A DNA stretch of 64,000 nt from Sepioteuthis lessoniana (GCA_963585895.1 OY757912.1:80914154-80978153); one strand, 5' to 3'. Positions 1-11,558 are shown, counted from the stretch's first letter. A program made the numbers and translations. Notes: generated by a model not told the origin, from the letters alone.

Positions 1-2946
1 AGCGGTTTTCGAATTCTATCTGTTCGGAGCCACACATAGGTTGCTGATTTCAAATCTTCCGGTATGAATGCTTTCTGTGTTGTATGTAGCTGTCCTTCTG
101 AGAGTAGAGCCATGTCCAACTTTCGCATTTCTTTGGCAATTTTTCTTATGTCATCTCCATGTAGATCCGGATCTTCTTTGTCCATTATGAGTTTTGGCAG
201 TAGTAGTTGGGTTCCTGTAACTGCAGCAGCTGGGGAAAAACTTTGGTCATTGGGCATATTCCTAATTCCAAGTAGTACGATTGGTAGTGCATCTAGCCAG
301 CTCTGCTTTCGTGCCATGATTGCAGTCTTTAGGGTTCGGTGTACCCTTTCAATAATCCCGTTGGTTTGAGGGTGATATGCCGTTGTGCGGAGCCTATGGA
401 ATCCAATAATAGTGGATAGGTCTTTGAATAGTTCGTTTTCAAACTGGCTCCCTCGATCTGTCACTACGTGTAATGGAACCCCAAAGCGGGAGATCCATGT
501 GTTTAGGAAGGCTAATGCAATGGTGGAAGCGGATGTGTTCTGTAAAGGGGTGGCTTCCACCCATCTTGTTGCTCTGTCAATGCATGTGATTACATATCTA
601 GCTGGAGATGTGTATACACCATCGTATGTAGTGGTGGGTGGTAGTGGGCCAATGATGTCAATGTGGACTGTCTCAAATCTTCCAGATGGTAAGGAGAATG
701 GTGTGGTTTCTGTTTTAGTGTGTCTGGAAATTTTGTGTTGTTGACATTGAAGACAGTCTTTTGCCCAAGTTCGTATAATCCTGTCCATATCTGGCCAAAA
801 GTATCTCGATTTTATTATTTTGGTTGTTGGTGTAGGTCCTGGATGTGAGATGTTGTGGAACATGTCAAAGATCCTCTTGCGTAGTGGTTCAGGTATGTAG
901 GGTCTGGGAGTGGATGTTGATAAGTCACACCAGATTGATGATCCTTGTATTTCATACGTTTTTAACTGGCTTTCGTATGTTTTAAGTTCCTCATCCGTTT
1001 TCTGTGATTCGCTTATAGCTGGTAAATCACAGGGATCTATGGTTACTGCGCACACTGGTCGAGATAGACAGTCAGCAACAATGTTGTCTTCTCCTCTGAT
1101 GTAAGACACATCTACCACATATTCAGTAATGATCGATAGATATCGCTGTTGGATATCAGATTTCATTGGTGTCTTTTTTTTAAAAGCTAGGGACAGTGGT
1201 TTATGATCCGAGAACAGAGTAACATTTCTACCTTCTATTTGTGGTTTAAAATGCCTGGTATGCCGCTAATAGTTCTCTGTTAAAGGTGGAGTACTTCTTT
1301 TGGCTCTCCGACAACTTTCGGGAGTAGAATCCGATAAGGATTGATTCACCATTTATCATTTGGTGTAGTGCTGCACCTACAGCATAGTTGGTGCTATCTG
1401 TGACAAGGTGGTATTGTGTGGCATTTGGATCAGGGTGTGTTAATGCAGATACTTCGGCAAGGATGTCTTTTATTTTGACAAATGCTTCTTTTTCAGGTGG
1501 GCCTAATTCTAGTGTTTTAGCTGCAGGATTGTGTTTAATGGCTTCAGTCAAAGGCAGTAGCACATCTGCCGCCTGTGGGATTAATTTCCTGTAAAAATTT
1601 ATCATTCCCAGGAATCATCAGAGCGATTTGGAGTCCGTTGGTTCTGGGAAGTTTTTTATGTCTTTAACTTTTTGTGCCGTTGGCTTAAGTCCTTCAGCAC
1701 TTGCATTATAGCCCAAAAATTCGATATTGCTTTTATAGAATTGGCATTTGTCGATGGAGATTTTAAGATTGTTTTCTTCCAGAAGTGAGAGGACCTTTTC
1801 GAGGTCACTGTGGTGTTGTTCTTCTGACTCGGAAAACACTAAAATATCATCAATATATACGAAAACGCAGCCAACATCCATGAATATGCTGTCCATAAAT
1901 CTTTGGAAGGTTGAACTGCTATTTCGCAATCCAAATGGCATAAATAAATATTCAAAGAGGCCAAACGGCGTTATCACGGCAGATTTTTCAATATCAGCCT
2001 TTTGGATAGGAATTTGGTGATATGCCTGTAGTAGGTCGATCTTTGAAAATATTTTCTTCTTAAAAAGCTTGGATCTGAGGCTGTTGATGTTTGGGATCGG
2101 GTATCTGTCTGGTTTTGTCAGGTGGTTGAGGTGTCTGAAGTCACCACATACTCTCCATTTTCCTGTAGTTGGTTTTGGGACAAGATGGATTGGTGAAGAC
2201 CATGGAGATTTTGAAGGTCTTACTATGCCAGCTTTTAAAAGTTCTGTGAACTCCCGTTTTGCTGCTTCATATTTTTCTTCAGACAGTTGTTGAACTTTGG
2301 CATAGGTCTGGGCATTATCTCCAGTGTCTATGACGTGAGTTACTCTCGTGTTAGATGCTAGAGGTTGTTCTGTGCGTGGTCTGGTAAGTTTGGGGAATTT
2401 TTGAAGAAGGGACTGTATTCTTTCAGGTAGATCACTATGGTTGTTCACCGTTATATTTTGAATGCGGGCTGTGACCCGTCCGACTTGCACATAACGGCGT
2501 GTTGTCTCATCTATCAGTCTGCCATCACTGCAGTTTAGAATGAGGCCATAGTGGCGAAGAAAGTCTGCACCTAAAAGGGGGTTGATGGTGTCCGCAATTA
2601 CAAGAGTCCAAGGGTATGAACGGCGTAAACCTGGAATAATAATGTCCAACTGTATTTCCCCAAAGCATTTTATGGTCTCTCCATTAGCTGCTGAGAGACG
2701 CACAGGTGTGGAATTTATGGATAGACCGGGCGCCAGACTGTGTGGTAATATTGTTACAGAGGCACCTGTATCTATGATAAAGCTTATTTTCTTTTGTCCA
2801 ATTTTAGTTGCAACCTCAAATAGTTGCGAGTTGTCGGTTGCTGCTCCAACTCGCATTATTAGTTTTCCGAAACTTGTCTGGTGGGTGATGATGATCTTGA
2901 TGTGGGCATTATTTTGCAGTTCGATTTCTGCGGCCATTTGCACCAT
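1..2946 (-). pseudogene. pol: Gypsy pol: protease, RT, RNase H, integrase (disrupted)
   Basis: The first 442 codons (2946-1618) are open and hold an aspartic protease (FIIDTGASVTILP, about residue 55) and a reverse transcriptase with VYIDDILVFS, so the YxDD box is intact. Two adjacent TGA codons follow at about 1613-1608 where the family has two basic residues, as if CGA CGA had become TGA TGA. The frame continues in RNase H (1605-1246, TDSTNYAVGAAL and FYSRKLSESQ). At about 1246 a small deletion shifts the frame just after LLAAYQA; HFKPQIEGRNVTLFSDHKPL resumes in another frame. Integrase occupies roughly 1000-1, with the DDE signatures VVTDRGSQFE near 450 and AYHPQTNG near 375 both preserved. 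The copy cannot make an intact polyprotein. Confidence 0.9.
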
Positions 2947-3638
2947 GGTTTGAGAGTCTTTGATTTATCGGCAAAGTATAGGTGTCCACGACATATTTGG
3001 GGTTTTTGGTTCTCATAGAAGGGCCTTAAGTTGTAACTCATCCTCAGGACAGCGCTCGTGGAGACTGTGTGTCTATTGGATTTTGATGGTGGTGGTGCGG
3101 TAACATTATGTACATATTTTTGATTTAAAAATGGTACTATTTCGTCCGCTAAGGTACCCAATTCATATACAGAGGCGTTTTTAACCGCCGCTATAACTGG
3201 GGTTATTTCAGTAGGCAGCGCCTGGATAAATTTGTGCCGTACGAGTTCCTCTCCCACACCTATTTTACTGGCCGTCGCCATCAGTTCGTGTAGGTATGTT
3301 GAGGGTTTTCCTGTCATAGTTGTGGCACCAATGAGTCTGTTGAACAATTCGGGCTTTGATTGTTCATGCATGCTTATAATGCCATCTCTCAGTTTTGTGT
3401 AGCTCTTTGAGGTAATGGTGGTGGTCGGCAGGTTTGAGATTAAGTCAGGAGGAAGGTTAGATAGTACATGATAAAATCTCGTGGTTTCGTTTGATATGTT
3501 CCTTAACTCGAACTGAGCCTCGCATATCGCAAACCACCCGTCAACTGCGGCATGCATAAACTGTGGAATCTTGACTGAAACTGTCGATATAGCATCCTCC
3601 ATTGTGTGTGTGTTTTTTAGAAGAAAAAGAAAATGCAA
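2859..3638 (-). CDS. gag: Gypsy gag protein
   Basis: The frame is open for 259 residues, starting about 200 bases downstream of the primer-binding site. It has the retrotransposon Gag layout, with an N-terminal block containing WFAICEAQF and a conserved helical core. Near the C terminus (about residues 210-240) is a Cys/His cluster, CRGH...WCKW, resembling the degenerate zinc knuckle of invertebrate gypsy Gag proteins. It should form the particle that packages element RNA. The end overlaps the start of pol by 88 bases, and pol lies in the -1 frame, so a -1 ribosomal frameshift is the likely link. An upstream in-frame Met ten residues earlier than MEDAIS is possible; MEDAIS is the more natural start. 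Confidence 0.85.
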   Translation of the reverse strand: MHFLFLLKNTHTMEDAISTVSVKIPQFMHAAVDGWFAICEAQFELRNISNETTRFYHVLSNLPPDLISNLPTTTITSKSYTKLRDGIISMHEQSKPELFNRLIGATTMTGKPSTYLHELMATASKIGVGEELVRHKFIQALPTEITPVIAAVKNASVYELGTLADEIVPFLNQKYVHNVTAPPPSKSNRHTVSTSAVLRMSYNLRPFYENQKPQICRGHLYFADKSKTLKPWCKWPQKSNCKIMPTSRSSSPTRQVSEN

Positions 3639-3838
3639 TTATTTTCAGGGAAAAAGGAAGTTCGTAGAGATAATGTTTTCTTTTTAGAAGAAAAAGGACA
3701 AAAAGGCAAAACAAAACACGGCTTCGTTATTAGCTTTTTCGTTGCTCAAATTATTTGAAGAGAAGCACGTGAATTCCTTTTTTTTTTTTTTATGTTAGGC
3801 ACGGTAAAAAAACGTCGGTGTGTCACCATTTATGGCCT

Positions 3839-4409
3839 TGTTGGTTGGGTTTGGAGTGTTACAACATTCAATGAGAAAAAGCTTCATTTAACACAAGACA
3901 AACGAGGAACATCTAATAATTAAACAATTTTTATAAAACAAAAACGTCAACTTGGATTTGAATGTTCAAAAGTTCTCCTTTGTGAGTAGTAAATTTTCGA
4001 AGTGGTGGAAAGTCAGATATCAAGAAACAGGGTAAAGGAAGAGAATGTTTTTAAAGAGTACTTATTCCTTTTTTCTTTTCTTTTCTTTTCTTTCTTTCTT
4101 TCTTTTATGGTCAGGTAGTGGAATTAGCAGAGAGGTAGTTTCGGCTCTTAACTCGAGGGCGGACGTCACTTCTCTCCTGGTTATCGCGTCTTCGTTCTTT
4201 CTTGTGTCTCCTTTTGTTCTCACTGATTTGGTTCACAAAAAACCTGGGTATTTATCTCTCTCCACCGGCTCCAAATTCGCTACTCCAAAATCCTTCTAAT
4301 TTTGGCGCGACTGCTTCCCATTGGCTACTTTACTTTTTATTATTTTTCTTTTTTCTAATTTTAACAGGATGGATGCGGGGAGCCTTATGCGTGGCAACGC
4401 ATTTATACA
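3839..4409 (-). repeat. 5' LTR of the gypsy element (right boundary approximate)
   Basis: On the - strand the stretch ends ...AACA and is followed within a few bases by TGGTGACACACCGACG, which has the form of a gypsy primer-binding site (about 3815-3830). The left boundary on the + strand, TGTT at 3839, is therefore good. The outer end is a guess: TGTATAAATGCG read on - from 4409 would give a TG...CA LTR of about 570 bp, but it could reach about 4500. A TATA-like GATAAATACC lies near 4250 on the - strand. No second LTR is present for comparison. Confidence 0.6.
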
Positions 4410-4734
4410 TTTTGTATCTGGCAGCCGACGAGTCAATATCCGGTTGGGAGTTTTTTCTGTTAATTCCTAAATCCCTACAAATTTATATGCACATAAATTT
4501 TGTGCTATAATATTAGTCCTATGGCAACTCTGTACTTAGAAACAACAGTATTTTGCAATTCAAATAATTGAATCCTGCTCTTGTTCCATTCAAGCATCCA
4601 TTCCTTTGTGTATCTCAGCTAAGTCATTTTCCTAGGATGAATGTGAGTTTATTCTTGAGATTTGCTTCTCATATAAATCTTAAAAATGTGTGTGATAGTG
4701 AAAGAGGTTGAAGGATGTATTTATCCAATCCCTC

Positions 4735-5030
4735 CACAGTGAACAGGATGTGAAACAAGACCAATGAGCAGGATATGATACAAGGTCAACTTTTAAACTG
4801 AGTACAACTGGTATGAATTCATAGTTTCCCTTTTAGACTGGTTACCACACCAAGTTAAAGAGTCCAATTTGCTCTATTGGAGGGAGAATATTTGGATTCA
4901 TACCTTTTCCTTGGGTATTAATGCTATGCTGATTGCAAAAAAAACCTGTCCAGGATTTGAACTTTGGTAGCTTAGCCCATTTCCTATAATGATAACCATT
5001 ACACCATGTGTGCCTCCCTCAAACATTTTG
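4735..5030 (-). repeat. tRNA-derived SINE, family A
   Basis: On the - strand the right end reads like a tRNA-derived head: an A-box-like TGGTGTAATGGTTA followed about 35 bases later by a B-box-like GTTCAAATCC. The body towards 4740 contains the shared words ATTCATACCTTTTCC and CATAGTTTCCC (+ strand). The same body recurs at 11.4-11.9, 18.9-19.2, 21.6-21.8 and 55.6-55.9 kb, which makes a dispersed SINE likelier than a tRNA gene. No poly-A tail or clear target duplication was found. Confidence 0.7.
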
Positions 5031-5799
5031 ACATTGATCTATCAAATTTGGTATGCATACTTGCTGAACCCATGGAAAGGTTTTTAAAAATTATCCAAAA
5101 GTTAAGTGCTTGTTTTTTAAAAACATTTTTCATACTCTCATCTCTCATTTAAAAAATGAGTGTGCAAGAATTTTAAAGTGCTGATTTTTCCAACTTCAAG
5201 AACTACAAGATTTTACTTAAATAATTTCTAAGTTTATAAGATGAATATATATTTTTAAAACATAACAAACTTTTATCTTTAAAGCAAGAGAAAATGTTTG
5301 TATATAAATTCTTATTAGATTTAAAATGCACATTATTTATTCATACTTCTCTCATATTCTACAGTGAAGATAAAAAAGAATTGCCATTTGTAAAGATAAA
5401 AAAAAGGCCATTTTCAAAACCCTGCTCACAATTATCTTTAATTTTTTTCCTGATTTTTAAAATTTATAATATGAAAATTCAGGAAGTGAAAACATCTAAC
5501 AATTAATGATTTAATTGTCTAAATAAATTTTATGTTTTAAAACTGTTTATTTGAACTCAGTTATTTAATATGTTTTAATTTCCCCATAAGTTGGAGACAT
5601 TTTTCTTCTTAACAAATTTATTTTGTATAAGTTTCACAGGTATTTCTTTATCTCATTATACTTCAGTTTACAGCTTCTCAATTTTCTTTTTATTTGATAT
5701 CATTCTGATTCAGTTTTTAACCAAAAATTCATTAAGATTGTAAAAGATAGTGCCAGATCATGAAAATACACCTAAAAAACCTCAATAGCTATCTGGTTT
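5031..5799. other. AT-rich stretch, nothing recognised
   Basis: Low-complexity AT-rich sequence with only short open frames. I see no element, exon or RNA gene in it. Confidence 0.5.
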
Positions 5800-6600
5800 G
5801 AGTTGGTGTCGTGGTTATCTTTTGATGATATAGTACGGAAACTATTACTGATGCAAACTACGCAGATGATCTTGTGCTTCTTGCAAATACACCTGCTTAA
5901 GATGAATCTCTGTGCATAGCCTGGAGCAGGCAGCAAGAGGCATTGGTCTCTACACGAACTCAGATAAAATAGGGTTTATGTGTTTTAATTAAGATGGTGC
6001 CATCTAATCCATTAAATGGCAAGCCTTTGAAATTCGGAAACCAGTATCTTGGTAGCAATATCTCATCTGCTGAAAGTGAAGCCATAGACTGCTATCAACA
6101 GGTTAACAACCATATGGAAATCTGATTTCTCTGATAAAGCGAAATGAGAATTTTTTCCAAGCTGTAGCCATTTCAGTACAATTGTATAGTTGCACTACTT
6201 AAACTTTAATGAAATACTTAAAGAAAAAGTTAAACAGGAACTACACAAGAATGCTGCTTTCAATAAATCCTGAAAACAGCACCCTACAGAACAGCAACTG
6301 TACTACCATTAACCTCCTTTCTCACAAACCATTGAAATGAATGAACAACACATTCTGGGTACTACCAGGGAAGTAAGGATAAACAGTTATATATGGACAC
6401 ATCAGTGCTGGCTGACCAGCAAAAACTCACATTCATTAGCTTTGTACAGGCACTAGATGCTGTTACTTACTAACAGTGATGGCCAATAAGGACAGATTGT
6501 GAGGGAGCATACAAGAGATCTGTGCTGTTGGCATACCTTGATGATGATGATGATAATGATGATGATGATGATGATGATGATGATTAGTTATAAAAACTAA
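5800..6600 (+). pseudogene. LINE reverse transcriptase 3' end, family 1, with GAT tail
   Basis: Around 5855-5885 the translation gives TDANYADDLVLLANTP, the YADD active-site block. It is followed by decayed remnants of the same C-terminal region that is better preserved at 23.1-23.8 kb. Numerous stops and indels break it. The 3' end carries a GAT/ATG microsatellite (about 6538-6583), as expected of a LINE that ends in a simple repeat. The 5' end is truncated. RTE-like assignment is a guess from the microsatellite tail; the non-LTR nature is clear. Confidence 0.75.
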
Positions 6601-6695
6601 ATATGAAAAAAGAAAATAGAAGCATTTAATATTACAAATATAAAAGACAAAGTTTTTCATGGAAACTTTGATAACATAATTATGTGTCATCCTGA
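6480..6695 (+). repeat. Local duplication unit, copy 1 (LINE end plus flank)
   Basis: The last part of the LINE, its GAT tail and about 100 bases of flanking sequence (ending CATGGAAACTTTGATAACAT) reappear at 7500-7695 in the same orientation with moderate divergence. Shared flank beyond the tail shows that a segment was duplicated, rather than two independent insertions. Confidence 0.75.
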
Positions 6696-6699
6696 TGGA

Positions 6700-7499
6700 T
6701 TATTCAGTGATGAAAGGAAAAACAAAATGTGGACATCTCAAGGTCATTGTTATGAAAAAGAATTTAAGATTTGTTTGATAAAAAGGGGGGAATTATAAAA
6801 CAAAGTTAACTGTCCTGATCAAAGCAAGTTTTCTAGCTAAATTCAAACTGGAATTCGATGGAGAATTCTACTGTGAGCTAATAGCTTTTTGAAATCCCAC
6901 CCAACACTGACCCTAGCTGAATTATGGATATACATAAATTAAACCTAAAGAGAAATGGGATTAGATTGGAATTGAGATTGAATGGGATGAGATCAAAGGC
7001 AGGCAGAAACAACTTTCCCTAGTTCATTGGTTTATTGACCTTGACCAGTCAGCCTTGAATAGAGAAAATGAGGTAGCTGTCCAAATATGATACTGAGAAG
7101 GAAAACAAACATAACCACCATAAAGTTTGCCTTGTACCAAACTGCTTGAGTTGAAGATAAAAGATAAGCTAATACCTTACGGTCTCCAATAGAATTTATG
7201 TAAAAACTGTTGAATGACATTTTTTTTTATATATACTAAATATTATTATTGTTGCAAAGCTGTGTTGATTTGTTTCTGGGCACAGATTTTTTTCATTACT
7301 TAATTGTATGGTGGCATTCATTGATTTGCTAAAGCAGTGACTCCACTTAGCATTTGATTCATTGTGCAGATATTAAAAACACAATGTTGGTGGATAGCAA
7401 ATTATTCCGTATTATCCCAAGAAATTTCCATAGAGAAACATTCAGCAGATTGAAGGCAGAGTCTCCCCGTGTTTGCAAAGCAATGCCTCATTCTGTTAT
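6700..7499. other. No gene or element recognised
   Basis: AT-rich sequence between the two copies of the local duplication. Short open frames only, none with a recognisable protein. Confidence 0.4.
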
Positions 7500-7695
7500 A
7501 CTAAGAGCGATGGCCAATTAGGACAGGTTGTGAGAGAGAATTAAGGGGATCTGTGCTGTTGGTATGCCTTGATGATCATGATGATGATGATGATAATGAT
7601 TAGTAATAAAAAATATGAAAAAAAGAAAATAGAAACACTTAATATTACAAATACAAAAGACAAAGTTTTTCATGGAAACTTTGATAACATGATAA
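7500..7695 (+). repeat. Local duplication unit, copy 2
   Basis: Matches 6480-6695: GATGGCCAATTAGGACAG, a GAT-rich tail at about 7569-7600, then the same flank ending CATGGAAACTTTGATAACAT. The GAT tail is shorter than in copy 1. Confidence 0.75.
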
Positions 7696-7966
7696 TTTGA
7701 CTATAACCATCTTCGATTTTGCAAAATTTAAAGCTGTTAACTTCTAATATAAATTTCATCTATGGATTTTCATTTGGATCAAATGGTAAAAAAACATGCC
7801 TAAATTTTTTTTCAACTCCGTAGCTAATTTTCTGCACTTGCAGTCGTGATCATAAAACAGTGAATTTTACAAAACTTAGGTAGTAACATCTTTTAGACTT
7901 AGGAGGTACATGTGCAGTAATGGTCATCATTATAAAAAATGAATTTGACAAGCCAAGTTCAAATCA

Positions 7967-8061
7967 AGCCATTGTCCTCACAACACCCAGTTAATGTTAT
8001 CTCTTTTCAAATGATAGTTGAAAAAAGATAACACTAAATAGGTATTGTATGGACAATGGCT
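7967..8061. repeat. 95-nt hairpin with 44-nt arms
   Basis: The left arm begins AGCCATTGTCC and the right arm ends GGACAATGGCT; the arms pair over about 44 positions with roughly seven mismatches around a loop of about seven bases. The right arm is the end of the dispersed repeat that follows. The left arm looks like an inverted extra copy of that end. Confidence 0.75.
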
Positions 8062-8540
8062 TATAACAAAATTAAAAAAACACATTACTGCATAAGTAGG
8101 CTCCACACATCCATCCAGTTGAAATGTAAAAATAAATTCATAATTAAAAAAGACCTTTTTTCAACCAATCATGAATTTTCCCCACAAAGTTTTTCAGTAG
8201 ATTCAATTCCAAACATGGCTATAAATTGGTCAACAAAAGTTCACAAAAGCAGAACACCAAGGACTGCTATCTGAGAATCATCACACATCACATTTAGGAC
8301 AAGATCAAAGACTACTCACACTCTACCAACCCACAACACAATCAAGACAACTAAGTTCCCAGCATTTCCACCACAAGACTAAGACCACACATAGCCTACC
8401 AACCCACACCACAACCAAACTAACCAGCCTAGAACACATTACACCCACTCACCTCCTCACCCTTATCTGGTGGAAGAAGTGAGCCTATATCTTTTCTAAT
8501 TTACTAACTTCTGTTTATTTAAAATAAACAAAATTAAATC
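7990..8540 (+). repeat. Dispersed repeat B (inverted partner at 54.7-55.27 kb)
   Basis: Most of this stretch aligns by eye, in opposite orientation, with 54700-55275. Shared words include TAGGCTCCACACA, GAAATGTAAAAATAAATT and TTTTTTCAAC, in the same order. The second half is C/A-rich (ACCAACCCACA-type words) and unlike the flanks. No coding potential is seen. It could be an old LTR or a non-autonomous DNA element; the class is undecided. Confidence 0.65.
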
Positions 8541-10550
8541 CAATCTTCTAGTCTATTGTCTCTTGCAACCATATGTGTGTCTAATATATAATATATTTCA
8601 GCTACAGTAACAGCAATATGTGTGACAAGCCATGTTCAAACCATCTGTTAACTCATGAAATGATGAATGACTCAATCGAGTAATCTGTGTGAATCAGGCC
8701 AAGAAAAGATACATCTTACATAAATAACATTTTTTGGGGAAACAACACTGTATCTCATTCTTGTGAAAAATTGGGTCAGTTGCCTCCACTGATGCAGATC
8801 ATTACCAGCATACCATACAGACTCATAGTTCATAACTGGAAAAAATGCTTAGTCAATGGTAGTGACCATTGAGAAAAACGGTGTTTTTTAGCTGAAAACT
8901 TGCCCAATCTACTTGTGTTATTGTGCTCCCTATATCTGCTGTAGTGTCTATAGTGAATTTATATTTCTTTCTTTATTGCTTATTTACAGAAGTGTAGTGA
9001 AATTAATAAAACAAAGTTAGGCAACAACACAGCAAGTAACTTTAGTTCTTCCTTCAAACCTCGAAACTTGGGGGGGACATTTGCATGCTTCTTTCACTGA
9101 GAGAATTACAAAACACTCAGCTGCTACCCTATGAACTTGAATGGCCAAACAAGGAAAATATAAGGTGAATGACCACTCACGTTTAAACCAGTGCAGCACG
9201 AAAAAATTTACATTTTCAATTTGGCAGCTATTGCATCCAAAGGGTACCATGAATCCTTCTTCACTGTCTCTCTGTCTTTTCTTCTTCACATCTCAAACCA
9301 AAAAAAGGAGGAAAACCGTGCCCTGAGAACACTCACCATACATGTGTCATGAGACCCTTGCATCCTCATGGTCCTCCGGTGAGACTCCCTCCAAGCATAA
9401 ACACAGTGTCGGTAATAATAAATAGGAGATATTTCTTTTAAAGATTCCCTCGGAAATAAGCTTGTTTAAATTCTTATTACCACAGCTATTACTGTAAATA
9501 TGAATTCAATATTCAGATTAATTTTTACTTTAAAACTGATTAGTTGCTCTGTTGTACACTGGCTACTTATGTCAGGATTCTTAGTTATGAGTGCATCAGG
9601 ATCATTGGATGTCATCAGTGAATAGGATTTTCCTCTACAAACCAAAAACTATTTGAGACCATTAACTTTGTGAGTTGTTTCAGAGACATTTTCTGACTGA
9701 TGCATATAGCAGATAATATTTATTACCTTCTCTTAGTCATATAATGACCAGTTTCATTATACAACAGAAATTCAAGAGAAGTATTCCTGCCAAAATATGG
9801 AGTATTCTAAGTCAGTGAAAAAGCAACCAGTTTTTCTATAAAACCAGCAGTCAAAGATGATGGTGAATCAGTAGGCATGGCCCTAGGTGTAAGGATTTGT
9901 CAGTTCTTTTCACTGGTACAACCTCCAGAGTTTCAGACAAACACATGCCACCATTTTGATTTTCCCAGCAACACCCCGTGAACTCAGCAGTCCAGCTATT
10001 TTTACCTGTCCTTCTTAGGGCACTCCTCTTACTACTACTACTACTACTGTCCCTTTTCGGGCACTTATCTTACTAATACTATTACTGCTCTTTTCAGAGC
10101 AAGTCGACAACTGACTGGGGCCAACACGGGCAACGACGTTAACTAATTAGCAGCTCACCCAACCAGCTCCAGACTAATCAGCCTAATACAGTAACATCTT
10201 GTGTAACAAACTGACCAGCCCAGTGCATCAATGCCTGGCAACTCAGACCATATTACCAAGCCTACAAACCAATATCTTCATACGCAGATGACAAGAGTTT
10301 TCAAGAGATGGACACTGCTTGGAGCAACAACAAATCTACAACTCTTCTGACAGAGACCTTTGTAGCTACTTTGAATTTATTAATGTTCTCAAATTTATCT
10401 CAAAATAAAAAATGTAGCAACTTTGTTATAACCTAATATCTTGTTTTATTATCCTTGCCTTTCCTATGTTATTTCACTCATTTTTAAACATTTGTAACAA
10501 CTTATGACTAAGTCTAACCTTATCTTTTGATTTCCTGAAATAGACACTCT
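8541..10550. other. Unassigned stretch with two GC-richer islands
   Basis: 8541-9000 is AT-rich with nothing recognised. 9010-9420 and 9850-10380 are richer in G/C and contain short open frames on both strands (for example 9017-9289 on -), but none resembles a known protein. The second island has TACTACTAC runs at about 10030-10090 and could be an old LTR or non-autonomous element. No terminal repeats were found. Confidence 0.35.
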
Positions 10551-10925
10551 GTTTTCTCTGGAGTCACTCAAGATATGACTTATTTTTTTTCAGATATCCA
10601 AGCTCCATTCTCATGTCTGTTTTATTTGGGGACACTTAATAAATTTTTTCTGATACCTCCATTGCACTCAACTGACTATTTTGTCTGGAGACACTCAAGA
10701 TATACACAATTTTTTCTGATATCCTAGTTCTACTCAAGTGTCAGTTTTGTTTAGGGGCACTTAAGATGTGATTTATTTTTTCTGACACCCTCATAGCATT
10801 CTAGTGACTGTTTTGTCTGGAGACATACAAGATATACACAATTTTTTCAGATATCCAACTCCCACTGCAGGGACTGTTTTGTTCAGGGATACTCAAGATA
10901 TAATTTATTTTTTCAGATACTGTAG
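10551..10925 (+). repeat. About 65-bp minisatellite, six imperfect units
   Basis: The words TTTTGTCTGGAGACACTCAA and AGATATACACAATTTTTTC recur about every 65 bases, at about 10557, 10622, 10679, 10745, 10810 and 10876. Neighbouring units alternate in small variants. A related array in opposite orientation lies at 18405-18660. Confidence 0.75.
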
Positions 10926-11414
10926 CTCCATTTCATTGATTTGGAATTATATGGTATCAAGTATTCACATCTAATAATTTTCACCAATTCTTTTCATGAA
11001 ATTTCAATAGACCAAGAGAATTGCTTGGTGATGCCAATCTCTTTGGCAGGCAGCATTCAGCAATTAATACTGAATTACATGAAAGTAGAGTCAGGAAAAA
11101 ATCCCAACTTCACTGAAACTGGTGAGCCATTTTGGCATGTTAGGGGTGTCAGGAGAGATGGATTGATTTCCAAGGTTTTTGAAAGAAATGTATATAAACA
11201 ATCTCGACTAAAATATGAATTCCCTTTAATGATTTATTTTGCTTAGGATTTAACTTTGTACTTGTAAACCTCAGATAGAATAGGTTCAAGTTGTTCACGG
11301 AATTAGTAGATTAAGAACATGTGATCATTTAATAAACACTTCAGAATGACTCATAAGAGCAAGCTTACAAGGTCTGTCGAAAAAAGAGAACCAGTTATTT
11401 GATATTAATGAAAG
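10926..11414. other. No gene recognised
   Basis: Contains a 101-codon open frame (10941-11246, + strand) with no recognisable similarity and AT-rich composition. I do not regard it as a gene. Confidence 0.35.
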
Positions 11415-11558
11415 AGTTTTTAAGAAGAGTACACATGGTTTTTTACATTCAGAGTTTAAATTCTAGACAAGTTGCTGTACCAAGGCTAAAGAACCCACTC
11501 AACCCTACTATTCAACCATAGCTGGGAGGGAGAGGAAATGGATTCATACCTTTCCCAA
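11415..11558 (-). repeat. SINE family A segment, direct duplication copy 1
   Basis: 144 bases from AGTTTTTAAGAAG to TTTCCCAA, repeated at 11698-11841 with about two differences. It includes the SINE body words GGCTAAAGAACCCACTCA and ATTCATACCTTTCCC. Confidence 0.8.

Larger units (their letters stand above)
1..4409 (-). mobile_element. Gypsy (Ty3-type) LTR retrotransposon, 3' end outside window
   Basis: Read on the - strand, the element runs LTR (right end), primer-binding site, gag, protease, reverse transcriptase, RNase H and integrase, and the window edge cuts it inside or after integrase. This domain order defines Ty3/gypsy elements. The 3' LTR would lie before position 1, so LTR divergence and target-site duplication cannot be judged. 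The copy is fairly young: long stretches of gag, RT and integrase still read through, but at least two lesions in pol make it non-autonomous. Confidence 0.9.

Noticed and set aside
64-1594. Several + strand open frames in 1-1.6 kb
   Set aside because: They lie antisense to conserved integrase and RNase H of the gypsy element.
6463-6690. Poly-His protein on the - strand
   Set aside because: Antisense translation of the GAT tail of a LINE.
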